From: Shewanella sp. VB17
Lineage (GTDB): Bacteria > Pseudomonadota > Gammaproteobacteria > Enterobacterales > Shewanellaceae
Direction of reading: 5' to 3'
Assembly: GCF_013248905.1 (NCBI RefSeq)
Contig: NZ_JABRVS010000001.1
Coordinates: 4,836,001-4,900,000, forward strand
DNA length: 64,000 nt
Under the pieces are notes generated by a model. That model did no database searches. It was not told the origin of the DNA and saw nothing but the letters and a program-made list of their open reading frames with translations. Position 1 is the first letter of the stretch; every line of letters starts with the position of its first letter. A program made the translations under genes and the position numbers. Of this stretch, positions 1-8,630 are shown one piece after another.

Positions 1-1
1 A

Positions 2-850
2 TGGGCAGGTTTGATTAGCCTAGGCGGAATAGTCAAGCTTTTTATTCCTTTCATTGCTGGACGTAATGCTCTGACCAGAATAATGAATAAGTTTATGTGG
101 GCATGGGCTACATGTAATGGTGGGATATTATATTTACTTGCTGATATAGAATGGGATATACAAGGATTAGAAAATTTAGATAAAAATAGTTGGTACTTAC
201 TGATTAGTAATCATCTCAGTGGTTTGGACATTGCAGTACAAACTTATGTATTACGTAATCATATTCCAATGCTTAAGTTTTTTCTTAAACGTGAGCTAAT
301 GTACATACCGTTTTTAGGCTTGGGTTGCTGGAGCTTGGATATGCCATTTATGAGCCGTACAAGCCCAACAAAACTAAAGAAACAACCTAAACTTAAAGGT
401 AAGGATTTAATCGCGACTCGACGGGCTTGTGAAAAATTTAAAACCATGCCGACTTCTATCATCAATTATGTTGAAGGTAGTCGTTTCACCGAAGATAAAC
501 ACGCTCGCCAAAACTCACCTTATCGCTACTTACTAAAGCCCAAGGCTGGCGGTATTGCCTTTGCACTGTCGGCAATGGGTGAACAATTTACTCATTTACT
601 CAATTGTACCTTGGTCTACCCACAAACCAAGTCAGATCCACTGTCTGAAGTAATGCATGGCAAAATTAATAAAATTATTGTGAAAATAGAAGTATTACCT
701 GTCCCAGAAGTTGACAATACACGCTATTTTTCTGAAGCAGCATACCGAGTCGAATTTCAGCGTTGGTTAAACCAATTATGGAAAGAAAAAGATGAACAAA
801 TACATCAAGTAATGCTTGAAAATGGTATAGAAAAGCAGGATAAAACCTAA
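2..850 (+). CDS. yihG: YihG-family lysophospholipid acyltransferase, 5'-truncated by window edge
   Basis: PlsC-type acyltransferase, expected to transfer acyl chains to lysophospholipids at the inner membrane. Numbering from the TTG at 11, the HX4D box is NHLSGLD (H68, D73) and the EGSR block is at about 155-158. Between them lies FLGLGCWSLDMPFM, a stretch very close to E. coli YihG. The reading frame is open from base 2, and YihG proteins carry an N-terminal membrane segment before GIVKL, so the real start lies outside the window and the TTG at 11 is not it. The gene ends with TAA at 850. No partner gene is visible downstream. The family call is firm; the exact substrate is inferred. Confidence 0.85.
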   Translation, partial: WAGLISLGGIVKLFIPFIAGRNALTRIMNKFMWAWATCNGGILYLLADIEWDIQGLENLDKNSWYLLISNHLSGLDIAVQTYVLRNHIPMLKFFLKRELMYIPFLGLGCWSLDMPFMSRTSPTKLKKQPKLKGKDLIATRRACEKFKTMPTSIINYVEGSRFTEDKHARQNSPYRYLLKPKAGGIAFALSAMGEQFTHLLNCTLVYPQTKSDPLSEVMHGKINKIIVKIEVLPVPEVDNTRYFSEAAYRVEFQRWLNQLWKEKDEQIHQVMLENGIEKQDKT

Positions 851-1204
851 CAAAGAGTCGATATTAGTGCCTAAAAAACATTCATTAGGCACGACACAAA
901 GTGTATGAGCAACGGTATCAGCACTATCTAGCGAATCACATTTAAAACACCTCCTCTAATCATCTTATTATTTTGATTCACCTTCTAACTTCTGTTACTA
1001 AAAAACAGTAACTCGTTTTTAAAATGTTTACAGTTAAACCTATCGATTTATAAGATGTTACTCACTCGTTTATAAAATAAAGCTGTTTATCCTGTAAAGG
1101 CTTATTTACTACATCAAATGCTCGATATGTCTGTAGAAGATCACTACTATCACGCCACTGTGAAAAATTAATATTTTGACACCACAAACTAAAAGTGACC
1201 CAGA
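851..1204. other. Intergenic stretch with one hairpin
   Basis: AT-rich spacer without a convincing gene. A stem GTGCCTAA/TTAGGCAC (867-874 with 885-892) follows the acyltransferase stop by 16 bases. It lacks a T-tract, so it is at best a weak terminator. The promoter of the following lipoprotein gene must lie in the remainder, but no clear -35/-10 pair was found. Confidence 0.4.
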
Positions 1205-1579
1205 ATGGAACAAATCTTAACAAAAATATCAAGCGCGGTATTAATCATATTCATGTCAGGCTGCTCAACTTTTTTTCAGCCTCTCTCACATTCGTCAAAC
1301 GTACTCAAGGTCAACTCAACTGAATTAGGCAACTATTGGCTAGTAAAAAGTAAAACGCTAGATTGGTCGGCTTTTCTGCGTAACAACCAAAAGAGTAGCT
1401 TTGCAGCGACATTTACGATTAATAGCGATGGCCAGATAGAACATTTATATCTGAAAAAAATTACAGGTGAATTTAAACCCGATGAAAAGATGTATGAAGA
1501 TTTTTCTAAACAGACCTTCATCGCTACTTATTCTAATTATCGACATCAGCCAGTCACTGTGACCATGAAAATAAACTAG
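1205..1579 (+). CDS. Small lipoprotein with TonB-C-like domain
   Basis: A 124-residue protein with a type II signal peptide: positive start, hydrophobic core and lipobox MSGC (Cys about residue 20), so an outer- or inner-membrane lipoprotein. The rest (FAATFTINSDGQIEHLYLKK and onward) has the beta-strand pattern seen in TonB C-terminal-like domains, but the similarity is weak. No specific function is recognised. It stands alone between the yihG-like gene and convergent ilvE, with which it shares a bidirectional terminator. It starts at ATG 1205 with no strong Shine-Dalgarno. Confidence 0.6.
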   Translation: MEQILTKISSAVLIIFMSGCSTFFQPLSHSSNVLKVNSTELGNYWLVKSKTLDWSAFLRNNQKSSFAATFTINSDGQIEHLYLKKITGEFKPDEKMYEDFSKQTFIATYSNYRHQPVTVTMKIN

Positions 1580-1608
1580 CTTTCAAAAAATGTAACACAA
1601 AACAGCAT

Positions 1609-1635
1609 AAAAAAGGCGCAATAAGCGCCTTTTTG
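1609..1635. terminator. Bidirectional rho-independent terminator
   Basis: Stem AAAAAGGCGC / GCGCCTTTTT (1610-1619 with 1625-1634) with a 5-base loop and T-tracts on both strands. It lies between the convergent lipoprotein gene and ilvE. Confidence 0.85.
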
Positions 1636-2727
1636 TTAATCCATACTACGTTGTACGCACTTCATCCAGCCTTCTGGGCTCTCAATGTTGCCCTTTTGAA
1701 TATCTGTCAGTACTTGATATAAACGTCGAGTGTGATCACCAACCTGACCATTACCGACAGTGATCACTCTGTTATCTTCGAATATATAAGAACCGACAGG
1801 CGACACCACAGCAGCAGTACCAAAACCACCAGCCTCGATAATGTCACCCGACTCGATATCATTAATAAATTTATCTAACATCACCGTCTCTTGACGCACT
1901 TCACAGCCTAATAATTCACCTAACTCTAATATAGACTCAGAGGTAATCGATTTCAAAATGGTATCAGTAAACGATGGGATGATCACTGTGCCATCTTGTA
2001 ATATATGGAAGTGATTCATTGCTCCTACTTCTTCAATCTGTGTATTACTCGCATCAAGATAAAGCACTTGAGCTGCACCGTATTCGGCAGCAGCTTTGCC
2101 TGCCTTCAATGATGCGGCATAATTCCCCGCCGCTTTTGAAGCACCCGTTCCACCAGAAACCGCGCGATGAAAACGTTCACTGATGAGCAAACGGATGGCT
2201 TTATTGAAGCCATCGGCATAATAAGGCCCACTAGGGCTTAGCATGACACAAAAAGTATATTGCTCACTCGGACTCACAGACAACCTGTCTTCGGTTGCAA
2301 AAATAAAAGGTCTGATATAAAGACAAGCGTCTTCCTGCATAGGAAACCAAAGCCTATCAACATCAATAAGTGCATTTATCCCCGCAAGTTGCATTGACTC
2401 AGGCAGGCTAGGAATACACAAAATATCAGCTGAGCGGTTAAGACGCTCTGCATTTTTGTCTAATCGAAAGGTGTAAATTTCACCATCATCATGTCTAAAG
2501 GCTTTAGCACCTTCGAACACAGATTGACCGTAATGAAGTGCAATCGCACCGGGCGCTATCTCAAAAGGTCCATAAGGGATCACCCTTGGATCGCACCACT
2601 CCCCATGACGATAATCCATTAAAAACATATGATCGGTTCTGAGGTTGCCAAAGCCCACGTTTGTTTCAGGCTCGAACTGCTCAGTACGGCGCTCTAACGC
2701 GGGCTTTAAATTATAATTTATTTGCAT
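1636..2727 (-). CDS. ilvE: Branched-chain amino acid aminotransferase
   Basis: PLP-dependent fold-type IV aminotransferase, interconverting Leu/Ile/Val and their 2-oxo acids with glutamate/2-oxoglutarate in the cytoplasm. The 363 residues match the long BCAT class (BCAT2/eukaryote-like) rather than the 309-residue E. coli IlvE. The Schiff-base lysine is K198 in GASKAAGNYAASL. HYGQSVFEGAKAFR near residue 65 and EVGAMNHF near 240 are further family blocks. ATG at 2727 is preceded by TAAGGTGG at good spacing. It is a single gene, ending at the shared terminator at 1609-1635. Confidence 0.93.
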   Translation of the reverse strand: MQINYNLKPALERRTEQFEPETNVGFGNLRTDHMFLMDYRHGEWCDPRVIPYGPFEIAPGAIALHYGQSVFEGAKAFRHDDGEIYTFRLDKNAERLNRSADILCIPSLPESMQLAGINALIDVDRLWFPMQEDACLYIRPFIFATEDRLSVSPSEQYTFCVMLSPSGPYYADGFNKAIRLLISERFHRAVSGGTGASKAAGNYAASLKAGKAAAEYGAAQVLYLDASNTQIEEVGAMNHFHILQDGTVIIPSFTDTILKSITSESILELGELLGCEVRQETVMLDKFINDIESGDIIEAGGFGTAAVVSPVGSYIFEDNRVITVGNGQVGDHTRRLYQVLTDIQKGNIESPEGWMKCVQRSMD

Positions 2728-3213
2728 TGTATACCACCTTAAATACTGATGGAGCAGCCTATGCAGCGGTCATAAAAAAGTCAAGCAAAACGGAAGCTAG
2801 CCGCAAAATATCCACACCTTAGTCTGTAAAGTAAATACAACTCATATTCTGATTGCCACGCTAAATTTTGCCTTATATCAAAATAGTCATAAAAATAAAT
2901 GAACATTCCAGCAAGATAAAAAAATAACAAAAAACCTTTAAATACAATACCTAAAATAATATCAAACTTAAACAAAATACAATGTGGATACAATAAAACC
3001 CCAATAAAAAACAACTACAACAGCCATTAATTCAAAATAAAAAACCAAAACCAAACAAAAAATACACAAAAGCAACAACAAATTTGCCTCGTACATTCTA
3101 CTGACACTGTGTTCAGCCACTGTTCAGCAAACAGACTCTATTATGCACTCAAGCGAAAAATACGAAACAATTCCTAACCACATATTTAAGAGAGAGAGAG
3201 AGTGAGTCATAAT
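2728..3213. other. AT-rich intergenic region upstream of barrel gene
   Basis: Very A-rich on the plus strand. A 77-codon minus-strand frame here is low-complexity and has no ribosome site, so it is not called. The 21-base segment 3098-3118 is repeated exactly at 3993-4013. An AG dinucleotide run (3190-3201) sits just before the start of the barrel gene and provides its Shine-Dalgarno-like sequence. Confidence 0.5.
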
Positions 3214-3834
3214 ATGAAAAAAACATCATTAACATTAGCAGCACTTTTAGTGACAGCCATATCAGCCCCAACCATGGCAGCAGACTGGTTTGTCGGTGGC
3301 GGAGTGGGCGCACAACAAAACACTTATGAAGCAACAAGCACTGCAAGTATGGGTCACGGGGATATTATGAACCCTATATACATCCCAGGTACTTCCGATA
3401 AAGAAGACTATACTGATGCCATCTATGAATTTCGCGCCGGTGCCTATTTAAATGACGAAAACCGCTTATACGGTACTTACTCGTACAATACTGATGACGG
3501 TTCTGATCAGCAGAGCCTATTATTATCATATGATTATCTCATTCACCTAAATGACAGTAATAGTCTCAACTTATTTGTTGGTGCTACTGTCGGTACTAAC
3601 CATTATTCACCTGATGCAGATGATATCAGCTCAAGCAATAATTTTGTTTGGGGTGGTCAAACCGGCCTTATGTACCGCATCACTGACAGCCTAAGTACTG
3701 AAATTGGTTATCGTTACCTTAAGCAAGATGTAAGTGATACAGAACAGTGGAAAGAGAGCAATATTAACTATGAGGGAACTGTATCATTAGATAACTCACA
3801 GCAAGTTTATCTAGCTGTCGATTACCGTTTCTAA
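3214..3834 (+). CDS. Outer-membrane beta-barrel protein (OmpA/Opa-like porin fold)
   Basis: Signal peptide MKKTSLTLAALLVTAISAPTMA, with predicted cleavage after AMA. It is followed by a small 8-strand-type barrel: alternating aromatic/polar strands such as YEFRAGAYL, RLYGTYSYN, STEIGYRYL and VYLAVDYRF, ending in a C-terminal Phe as expected for BAM substrates. ATG 3214 is preferred because it gives a canonical signal peptide. An in-frame GTG at 3202 would add four residues. The gene ends with a strong terminator. Its last ~120 bases and terminator are duplicated in decayed form at 5524-5662. Function beyond an outer-membrane barrel cannot be stated. Confidence 0.8.
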   Translation: MKKTSLTLAALLVTAISAPTMAADWFVGGGVGAQQNTYEATSTASMGHGDIMNPIYIPGTSDKEDYTDAIYEFRAGAYLNDENRLYGTYSYNTDDGSDQQSLLLSYDYLIHLNDSNSLNLFVGATVGTNHYSPDADDISSSNNFVWGGQTGLMYRITDSLSTEIGYRYLKQDVSDTEQWKESNINYEGTVSLDNSQQVYLAVDYRF

Positions 3835-4375
3835 GCGAGAATCTGGCTAAATGAAGCCCCGCAAGGGGCTTTTTTGTGTCTAAACATAACATGAAGCTTA
3901 CAGTGGCATATTGTCATAAAAAGCAAATAAACGTTAACACTATGATTTTAATCAAATAAAACCTTTAAATACAACTAAACAATCTTATATCCCTACTGAC
4001 ACTGTGTTCAGCCTACATCCCTATTTATGCCATCAAAATAATACTTGACACAAAAACATCTGCGATGAGTCCAATAGAGAGACTACTATTTCCTTTCGAG
4101 TACCGACAATAGTAAGGTATTCGAGCGTCTAATGATTGGCAGAGGTTTAACTTAGTAGTACACGTCGCTCAACTCGGTTAATAACGGGCTAACTCTTAAT
4201 TTTATTAACTGAGCTAAACAAACATCAATAGCATGCTTACCCTAAAATACCTGCTGTAGCTGGTTTATATGAGAAGACACCTAAAGTTTTACCGAGTCAT
4301 TCATGATTGAATTAACAGACAATAATGTTACCATTTAACACTCAATATATTAACACATAGGCATAAGTAGTAAGA
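3835..4375. other. Intergenic region carrying duplicated upstream segment
   Basis: After the terminator there is about 500 bases without a gene. Bases 3993-4013 repeat exactly the segment at 3098-3118 that lies upstream of the barrel gene. The surrounding sequence is only loosely similar. This looks like the promoter-side end of a second, lost barrel paralogue. The promoter of the RCC1 gene should lie here, but no clear consensus is visible. Confidence 0.55.
3853..3876 (+). terminator. Rho-independent terminator of barrel gene
   Basis: Stem AAGCCCC / GGGGCTT (3854-3860 with 3865-3871), loop GCAA, followed by a T-run. An almost identical hairpin is found at 5633-5656. Confidence 0.85.
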
Positions 4376-5512
4376 ATGCGTACATTTAAGTTGTTTAGCT
4401 TGATTTTAATATTAATAAGTAGTTCGAATATAAGCGCTGCAATACCTAGCACTTGGGAGCAAGTAGCACTTGGTTCGTCTCATACTTGTGGGATACTAAA
4501 AAATAAAGAAATTCTTTGTTGGGGACATAACTATTCTGGACAATTAGGTTTAGGAAGTGAAGTCAGTGAAACAAGACCGCAACGACTCAACATGACAGAA
4601 AACCCTAAAGCACTCACGTTGTCAGGCTCCCATTCTTGCGTGTTGCTTGAAAATAATATTGTTAAATGTTGGGGAGAAAATAGTAGGTCTTTATTAGGTA
4701 ATAAGCTTCATAGATTGGTGACTCCAAACAATTTAAATATAGCTGATAATCCAAAGGCCATTATCATGGGGAAAACTCATGCTTGTATGACTTACTTCGA
4801 TGATAAAGCTAAATGTTGGGGCAATAATTTTTTTGGGCAATTAGGCTCTGGAACAACCAGTCCTAGCAGGACACCAATTAGAGTAAATACTCATGATAAT
4901 ATAAAACAGATAGCAATTGGAAACCTGCATTCTTGTATGCTATCCGATGGTGGAGAAGTACACTGTTGGGGAAGTAATTATTTTGGTCAGTTAGGGATCG
5001 GGTTTTCACCTCAGCAAAACCAAGATACTCATTCGTATACGTCGCCGCAAGTTGTAGACTTAGGCGAACAGGCTAAGCAAATATCCCTTGGAGCAGAGTA
5101 TAGCTGCGCCTTACTAGTGGATGGTAAAGTGAAATGTTGGGGCAAGAATCAATATGGACAATTAGGCTTAGGCTATACCCATGTAAAAGCCAGACCTCAG
5201 CTCCTTAGTTTACTCGGTTCAGTTAGGCAAATAGCACTTGGTGATGAGCATGCTTGTGCGCTTATCGAAAATGGCCGAGTTCAATGTTGGGGAAATAATG
5301 AGTATGGACAAATAGGCATAGGTAATACAGATAATCAATCACTGCCACAGACAATACTGCTTAGAAGCAATGCTAAAACACTCGCATTAGGTAAAGGCCA
5401 CAGCTGTGCTATCTTGGACGATGATACTCTACAATGCTGGGGGGACAATATTTACGGGCAGTTAGGCATTGGCAACACGCAAATACAGGTGACGCCACAA
5501 AATATCCTGTGA
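4376..5512 (+). CDS. Secreted RCC1-repeat (seven-bladed propeller) protein
   Basis: Signal peptide MRTFKLFSLILILISSSNISAA, then seven RCC1-type repeats. Each carries CWG-x-N/D followed by (G/L)QLG-like residues, as in CWGHNYSGQLGLG and CWGDNIYGQLGIG. Every repeat also contains a strict C-x9-C-W-G spacing, so 14 cysteines could form one disulfide per blade in the periplasm or outside. RCC1 propellers usually bind proteins; the ligand here is unknown. The start codon lacks a good Shine-Dalgarno. The gene lies between a copied barrel upstream segment (3993-4013) and a decayed copy of the barrel 3' end, so it appears to have replaced a barrel paralogue. Confidence 0.85.
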   Translation: MRTFKLFSLILILISSSNISAAIPSTWEQVALGSSHTCGILKNKEILCWGHNYSGQLGLGSEVSETRPQRLNMTENPKALTLSGSHSCVLLENNIVKCWGENSRSLLGNKLHRLVTPNNLNIADNPKAIIMGKTHACMTYFDDKAKCWGNNFFGQLGSGTTSPSRTPIRVNTHDNIKQIAIGNLHSCMLSDGGEVHCWGSNYFGQLGIGFSPQQNQDTHSYTSPQVVDLGEQAKQISLGAEYSCALLVDGKVKCWGKNQYGQLGLGYTHVKARPQLLSLLGSVRQIALGDEHACALIENGRVQCWGNNEYGQIGIGNTDNQSLPQTILLRSNAKTLALGKGHSCAILDDDTLQCWGDNIYGQLGIGNTQIQVTPQNIL

Positions 5513-5523
5513 TTTATTAATGC

Positions 5524-5632
5524 TAGCTACCTTAAGCAAAATGCCAGTGAGACTTATAGCGACGAAACTTTTACAGAGACATTATCATTAGATAACTCAC
5601 AGCAAGTTTATCTAGCGAGAATCTGGCTAAAT
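5524..5632 (+). pseudogene. Remnant 3' end of a barrel-gene paralogue
   Basis: Readable as SYLKQNASETYSDETF... then LSLDNSQQVYLA, matching the last ~45 residues of the barrel protein encoded at 3214-3834. About 20 bases that would encode the final VDYRF and stop are missing, so the frame runs into what was the 3' untranslated region. The short repeat TCTAG/TCTAAG at the deletion edges suggests slippage. No start or upstream body remains. Confidence 0.75.
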
Positions 5633-5657
5633 GAAGCCCCGCAAGGGGGCTTTTTTG
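5633..5657 (+). terminator. Duplicated rho-independent terminator
   Basis: AAGCCCC GCAAG GGGGCTT-type hairpin with a T6 run, a near-copy of 3853-3876. It now serves the RCC1 gene. Confidence 0.8.
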
Positions 5658-5920
5658 TGTCTACACTCGCTAACACTAAACCTGCAGCTACCAAATTAAG
5701 CGGTCTTTGTGGCCAATAAGACATCAAGACTCTCGGCTCCATAAGCATGATTTTTTTCTAAAATCACCGTAAGAATAGTAAAGTATTAGAGGAATCTAAG
5801 AAATACATCCCATGTAAGCTAAATTCTCGATTATTTTTGTTCACTTAGCATAATTAACTTTTCACTACTGTCATTGCACTGATAGAATCAAACTTCAATT
5901 GAAAAACTACTGGGACTCCC
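5658..5920. other. Intergenic region upstream of zapB
   Basis: No coding sequence or hairpin of note. It must contain the zapB promoter. Confidence 0.35.
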
Positions 5921-6124
5921 ATGAGCCTTGAACTACTGTCAAAACTGGAGACAAAAATCCAGACAGCACTTGAAACTATCGAGCTATTAAAAATGGAGCT
6001 TGAAGAAGAAAAACAAAGAGGAATTGGCCTAACTGAGCAAAACCAACAACTCAGTCAAGATCTCAATTCTTGGAATGAAAAAGTAACTGGACTCGTTGGC
6101 TTGTTAAATGAAGAAGTGAACTAA
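5921..6124 (+). CDS. zapB: Cell division protein ZapB
   Basis: A 67-residue, almost wholly coiled-coil protein starting MSLELLSKLETKIQ, which aligns with the MSLEVFEKLEAKVQQ start of E. coli ZapB. The heptad pattern runs through QLSQDLNSWNEKVTGLVGLL to the acidic end. ZapB joins ZapA-FtsZ at midcell and stabilises the Z-ring. It is slightly shorter than the enterobacterial protein (about 80). ATG 5921 follows a weak GGGA motif. Confidence 0.85.
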   Translation: MSLELLSKLETKIQTALETIELLKMELEEEKQRGIGLTEQNQQLSQDLNSWNEKVTGLVGLLNEEVN

Positions 6125-6151
6125 TCGTTCAAAATGATACGAATGCGAAGA

Positions 6152-6364
6152 TTAAGCTATCTTCGCTTCGCTACTTTGCGACTCAATTAAATCATTGAGC
6201 TCAATAACAGCTTCCTTGACCTCAGGTAAACTTTTTCTAGGAAGTAGAAACCTGCCATTATTAAATTCTAATCTACCTAAGTCTTTTACCCAAATCACTC
6301 CAGATAAAAATATACGTGCATGCTTAACAATAAGCTTTGGTGAATAGAGAGGGAAAAATCTCAC
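6152..6364 (-). CDS. ytfK: YtfK-family (DUF1107) small protein
   Basis: A 70-residue protein. MRFFPLYSPKLIVKHARIFL, then G-x-x-W/Y-I/V-KDLG-x-LEF-x-x-G-x-x-L-P-x-K, follows E. coli YtfK (MKIF-x-RYNP, IKDVGAFEFDKGKILIPK) along its length. In E. coli YtfK stimulates SpoT-dependent (p)ppGpp accumulation; conservation of that role here is inferred. It uses a GTG start at 6364 preceded by a perfect AGGAGG five bases upstream, which settles the start. It ends 28 bases from convergent zapB. Confidence 0.8.
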   Translation of the reverse strand: MRFFPLYSPKLIVKHARIFLSGVIWVKDLGRLEFNNGRFLLPRKSLPEVKEAVIELNDLIESQSSEAKIA

Positions 6365-6533
6365 ATAGGCCTCCTAATTATTGCTTTCATAGTTAATTAT
6401 GAATTATTCTCAAATATTTGACCGAGATTAACCACGAAAGTTGCATTAAATAATATTCATAATTGTAACAAATTAAAGATAAGATCATGATTAGTTAATA
6501 TTTAGCGACTTTAAGATTACTAGTTTACGCAAT

Positions 6534-6556
6534 AAAAAAGGAGCCTAAAGGCTCCT
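6534..6556 (-). terminator. Terminator of dsbA
   Basis: AGGAGCCT / AGGCTCCT stem (6539-6546 with 6549-6556). On the minus strand it is followed by a T-run. Confidence 0.8.
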
Positions 6557-6601
6557 GTCGTAAACATGCGATAAAACAGTCATTATGACTGTCGTTTAAT
6601 A

Positions 6602-7213
6602 TTACTTCATCGATGTTAAATAATAGGCAATATCAAGCAGTTCGTCATAAGATTTAATTGCGCCGGTTTCAACACGATACTTGCCGTTAACAATAAGCGC
6701 AGGCACACCTGATATTTTAGAATCCTTCGTGGCATGTTCCATTTGTGACACCTTCGCACTGACCATAAATGATTCAACGGCAGCATCAAACCGCTTACCT
6801 TCTACACCATTGGCAATGAATAACTGACGTATATCGTTACGGTTTGTAAAATGTTGCTTTTTCTCATGAATAGCAGAAAAAAGTGCATGTTCGATTTTTT
6901 CATCCACTTTTAGTTGACGCGCAACGGCAAAGGCATAAGACATCTCTTTACCCATTTCCCCACCAATAAAATCCACGTGATTCTGTTTAAATACAACACC
7001 TTCTGGAAGCCCAGCCTTAATTTTTGGCACTTCATTCTTGGCAAAATTAAAACAGTGAGGGCAATAAAATGAAAAATACTCGGTAATTTCAGGCTTAGTC
7101 GTTGCTGGACCATCATTGATCACGGTGTAATGTACTCCCTCTTTGTAATCAGCAGCAAGTGCCACCATAGGAGACATCAATAGAGCAGCGACCATCAATA
7201 ATGTTTTTTTCAT
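6602..7213 (-). CDS. dsbA: Thiol:disulfide interchange protein DsbA
   Basis: Periplasmic oxidoreductase that introduces disulfides into secreted proteins. Signal peptide MKKTLLMVAALLMSPMVALA, then a thioredoxin-like fold with the CPHC active site at C51/C54 and the conserved cis-proline loop in SGVPALIVNGKY. The ATG at 7213 (MKKTLL) is chosen over an upstream ATG at 7243 because AAGGAA precedes it and the signal peptide is then canonical. It lies downstream of srkA, an arrangement conserved in gammaproteobacteria, where the pair can be cotranscribed under Cpx control. Confidence 0.95.
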   Translation of the reverse strand: MKKTLLMVAALLMSPMVALAADYKEGVHYTVINDGPATTKPEITEYFSFYCPHCFNFAKNEVPKIKAGLPEGVVFKQNHVDFIGGEMGKEMSYAFAVARQLKVDEKIEHALFSAIHEKKQHFTNRNDIRQLFIANGVEGKRFDAAVESFMVSAKVSQMEHATKDSKISGVPALIVNGKYRVETGAIKSYDELLDIAYYLTSMK

Positions 7214-7344
7214 GATAATAATATTCCTTGTTGACGCGATCATCTGCGTCGATTTTAATAATTTTCAACTAAGATAATAGTCATTGGAGACTATCTCAAG
7301 TGTAAAGTTCAATCTTGTGTGACAAGACACATATTTAACCTATT

Positions 7345-8340
7345 TTAATAACTCGGTGTTAGTGTTAATGGTGGCTCATTTAGTACCGCAAGTTGTTCCT
7401 TAAACGACAAGATCTGCCCTTCCCAATACTTCTCTTCGCCATACCATGGAAAATTCATCGGAAAAGCAGGATCATCCCAACGACGACTAAGCCAAGCATT
7501 ATAATGCAGCATACGCATGGCTCTTAATGGCTCAATGAGTTGAAGTTCTTTGGCATCAAAATCACAAAATTCTTCGTAAGCCTCAAGCAAAATCTCCAAC
7601 TGGAGTAATTTTTGTGGTCTATCTCCGGTGATCATCATCCATAAGTCTTGAATCGCAGGACCTGTACGTGCATCATCAAGATCTACAAATCCTGGGCCAT
7701 CAGGCGTCCACAGAATATTGCCAGGATGAAGATCGCCATGCAAACGAATATGTTTAGGGTTTTGTTTACTCCAAATCTCTTTCGACTTATCCAACACCTG
7801 TTCAACAATTGTAAAATATGGCAAAGCAAGAGAAGGAGGAACATGTCCAGATCCCTTTAGCCATAATAAAGATTCATCTCCTAATACTTGCGGATTAACC
7901 AAGTCACGGTGAGTAAACTTTTTCTGTTGCGAAAATTGATGTATACGTCCAATAAAGCGTCCTGTCGCTTCAAGGTGCTCTAAGTTATCAACCTCAAATG
8001 AACGCCCTCCTAAAGAAGGGAAAAGAGCAAATCGAAAGCCTTTATATTCATGTAAAGAATGACCATTAATGATCACAGGCGTTGCTACGGGGATCTCTTC
8101 ATCAAATAAAGCTTGAGAGAAATCGTGTTCCTCCTGGATCTGTACATTACTCCAGCGTTCTGGGCGGTAAAACTTGACGACATAACGGATACTACGATCG
8201 CAACGAAATTGGTATACCCTATTCTCATAGCTATTGAGTGGCAACAAACCTGTTTCAGGGTAAATACCCAGACTTTCTATAGCATCTAAAATTAAATCAG
8301 GCGTTAATGACTGATAATGAAAACCCGAACCTTGGCTCAT
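7345..8340 (-). CDS. srkA: Stress response kinase A (YihE)
   Basis: Protein Ser/Thr kinase of the APH/choline-kinase fold, protecting cells from envelope-stress-associated death in E. coli. Brenner-type catalytic loop HGDLHPGN (201-208) and metal-binding FVDLDD (218-223) are intact, and the N-terminal ENRVYQF block is typical. Length 331 fits the family (328 in E. coli). Its ATG overlaps the stop of the upstream small gene (ATGA), indicating translational coupling. dsbA follows 131 bases downstream. Confidence 0.93.
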   Translation of the reverse strand: MSQGSGFHYQSLTPDLILDAIESLGIYPETGLLPLNSYENRVYQFRCDRSIRYVVKFYRPERWSNVQIQEEHDFSQALFDEEIPVATPVIINGHSLHEYKGFRFALFPSLGGRSFEVDNLEHLEATGRFIGRIHQFSQQKKFTHRDLVNPQVLGDESLLWLKGSGHVPPSLALPYFTIVEQVLDKSKEIWSKQNPKHIRLHGDLHPGNILWTPDGPGFVDLDDARTGPAIQDLWMMITGDRPQKLLQLEILLEAYEEFCDFDAKELQLIEPLRAMRMLHYNAWLSRRWDDPAFPMNFPWYGEEKYWEGQILSFKEQLAVLNEPPLTLTPSY

Positions 8341-8630
8341 GTGTGTCGCCCCAACAAATTAGCCAGAAACTCTAGCACTTCAAAATCATCATTTTGCTCA
8401 ACGGATAACCAGCAAACATCACCATAAAATTCATAATTGAGCTGTATATATGTACCTTCGAATTCAAGCAACCATTGGTATCTATCCGCGCCCCATTGAC
8501 GCTCTATGACCTTTGCGTCTATCGCCACAGCTAATGGCTCTGCAAATAACTCAAATGCCTCAAAGTCTATTTTTGCTTGAATAGATAAACTATTCGACTC
8601 TGGGATGAGTAGTATTGAATCTAACTTCAT
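8337..8630 (-). CDS. Conserved small protein (DUF3630-like), coupled to srkA
   Basis: An acidic soluble protein of about 97 residues (WGADRYQWLLEFEGTYIQLNYEFYGDVCWL), with no signal peptide or membrane segment. It resembles the DUF3630 proteins found beside srkA in Shewanella and Vibrio; this is from memory and not proven. The start is placed at MKLDSILL (8630) because AAAGAG lies nine bases before it, while the ATG at 8639 directly abuts that motif. It overlaps srkA by four bases. Function unknown. Confidence 0.65.
   Translation of the reverse strand: MKLDSILLIPESNSLSIQAKIDFEAFELFAEPLAVAIDAKVIERQWGADRYQWLLEFEGTYIQLNYEFYGDVCWLSVEQNDDFEVLEFLANLLGRHT

Noticed and set aside
2781..3014. 77-codon minus-strand frame upstream of ilvE
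   Set aside because: Lies in very A-rich DNA, low-complexity Phe/Tyr/Leu composition, no Shine-Dalgarno, no family resemblance.
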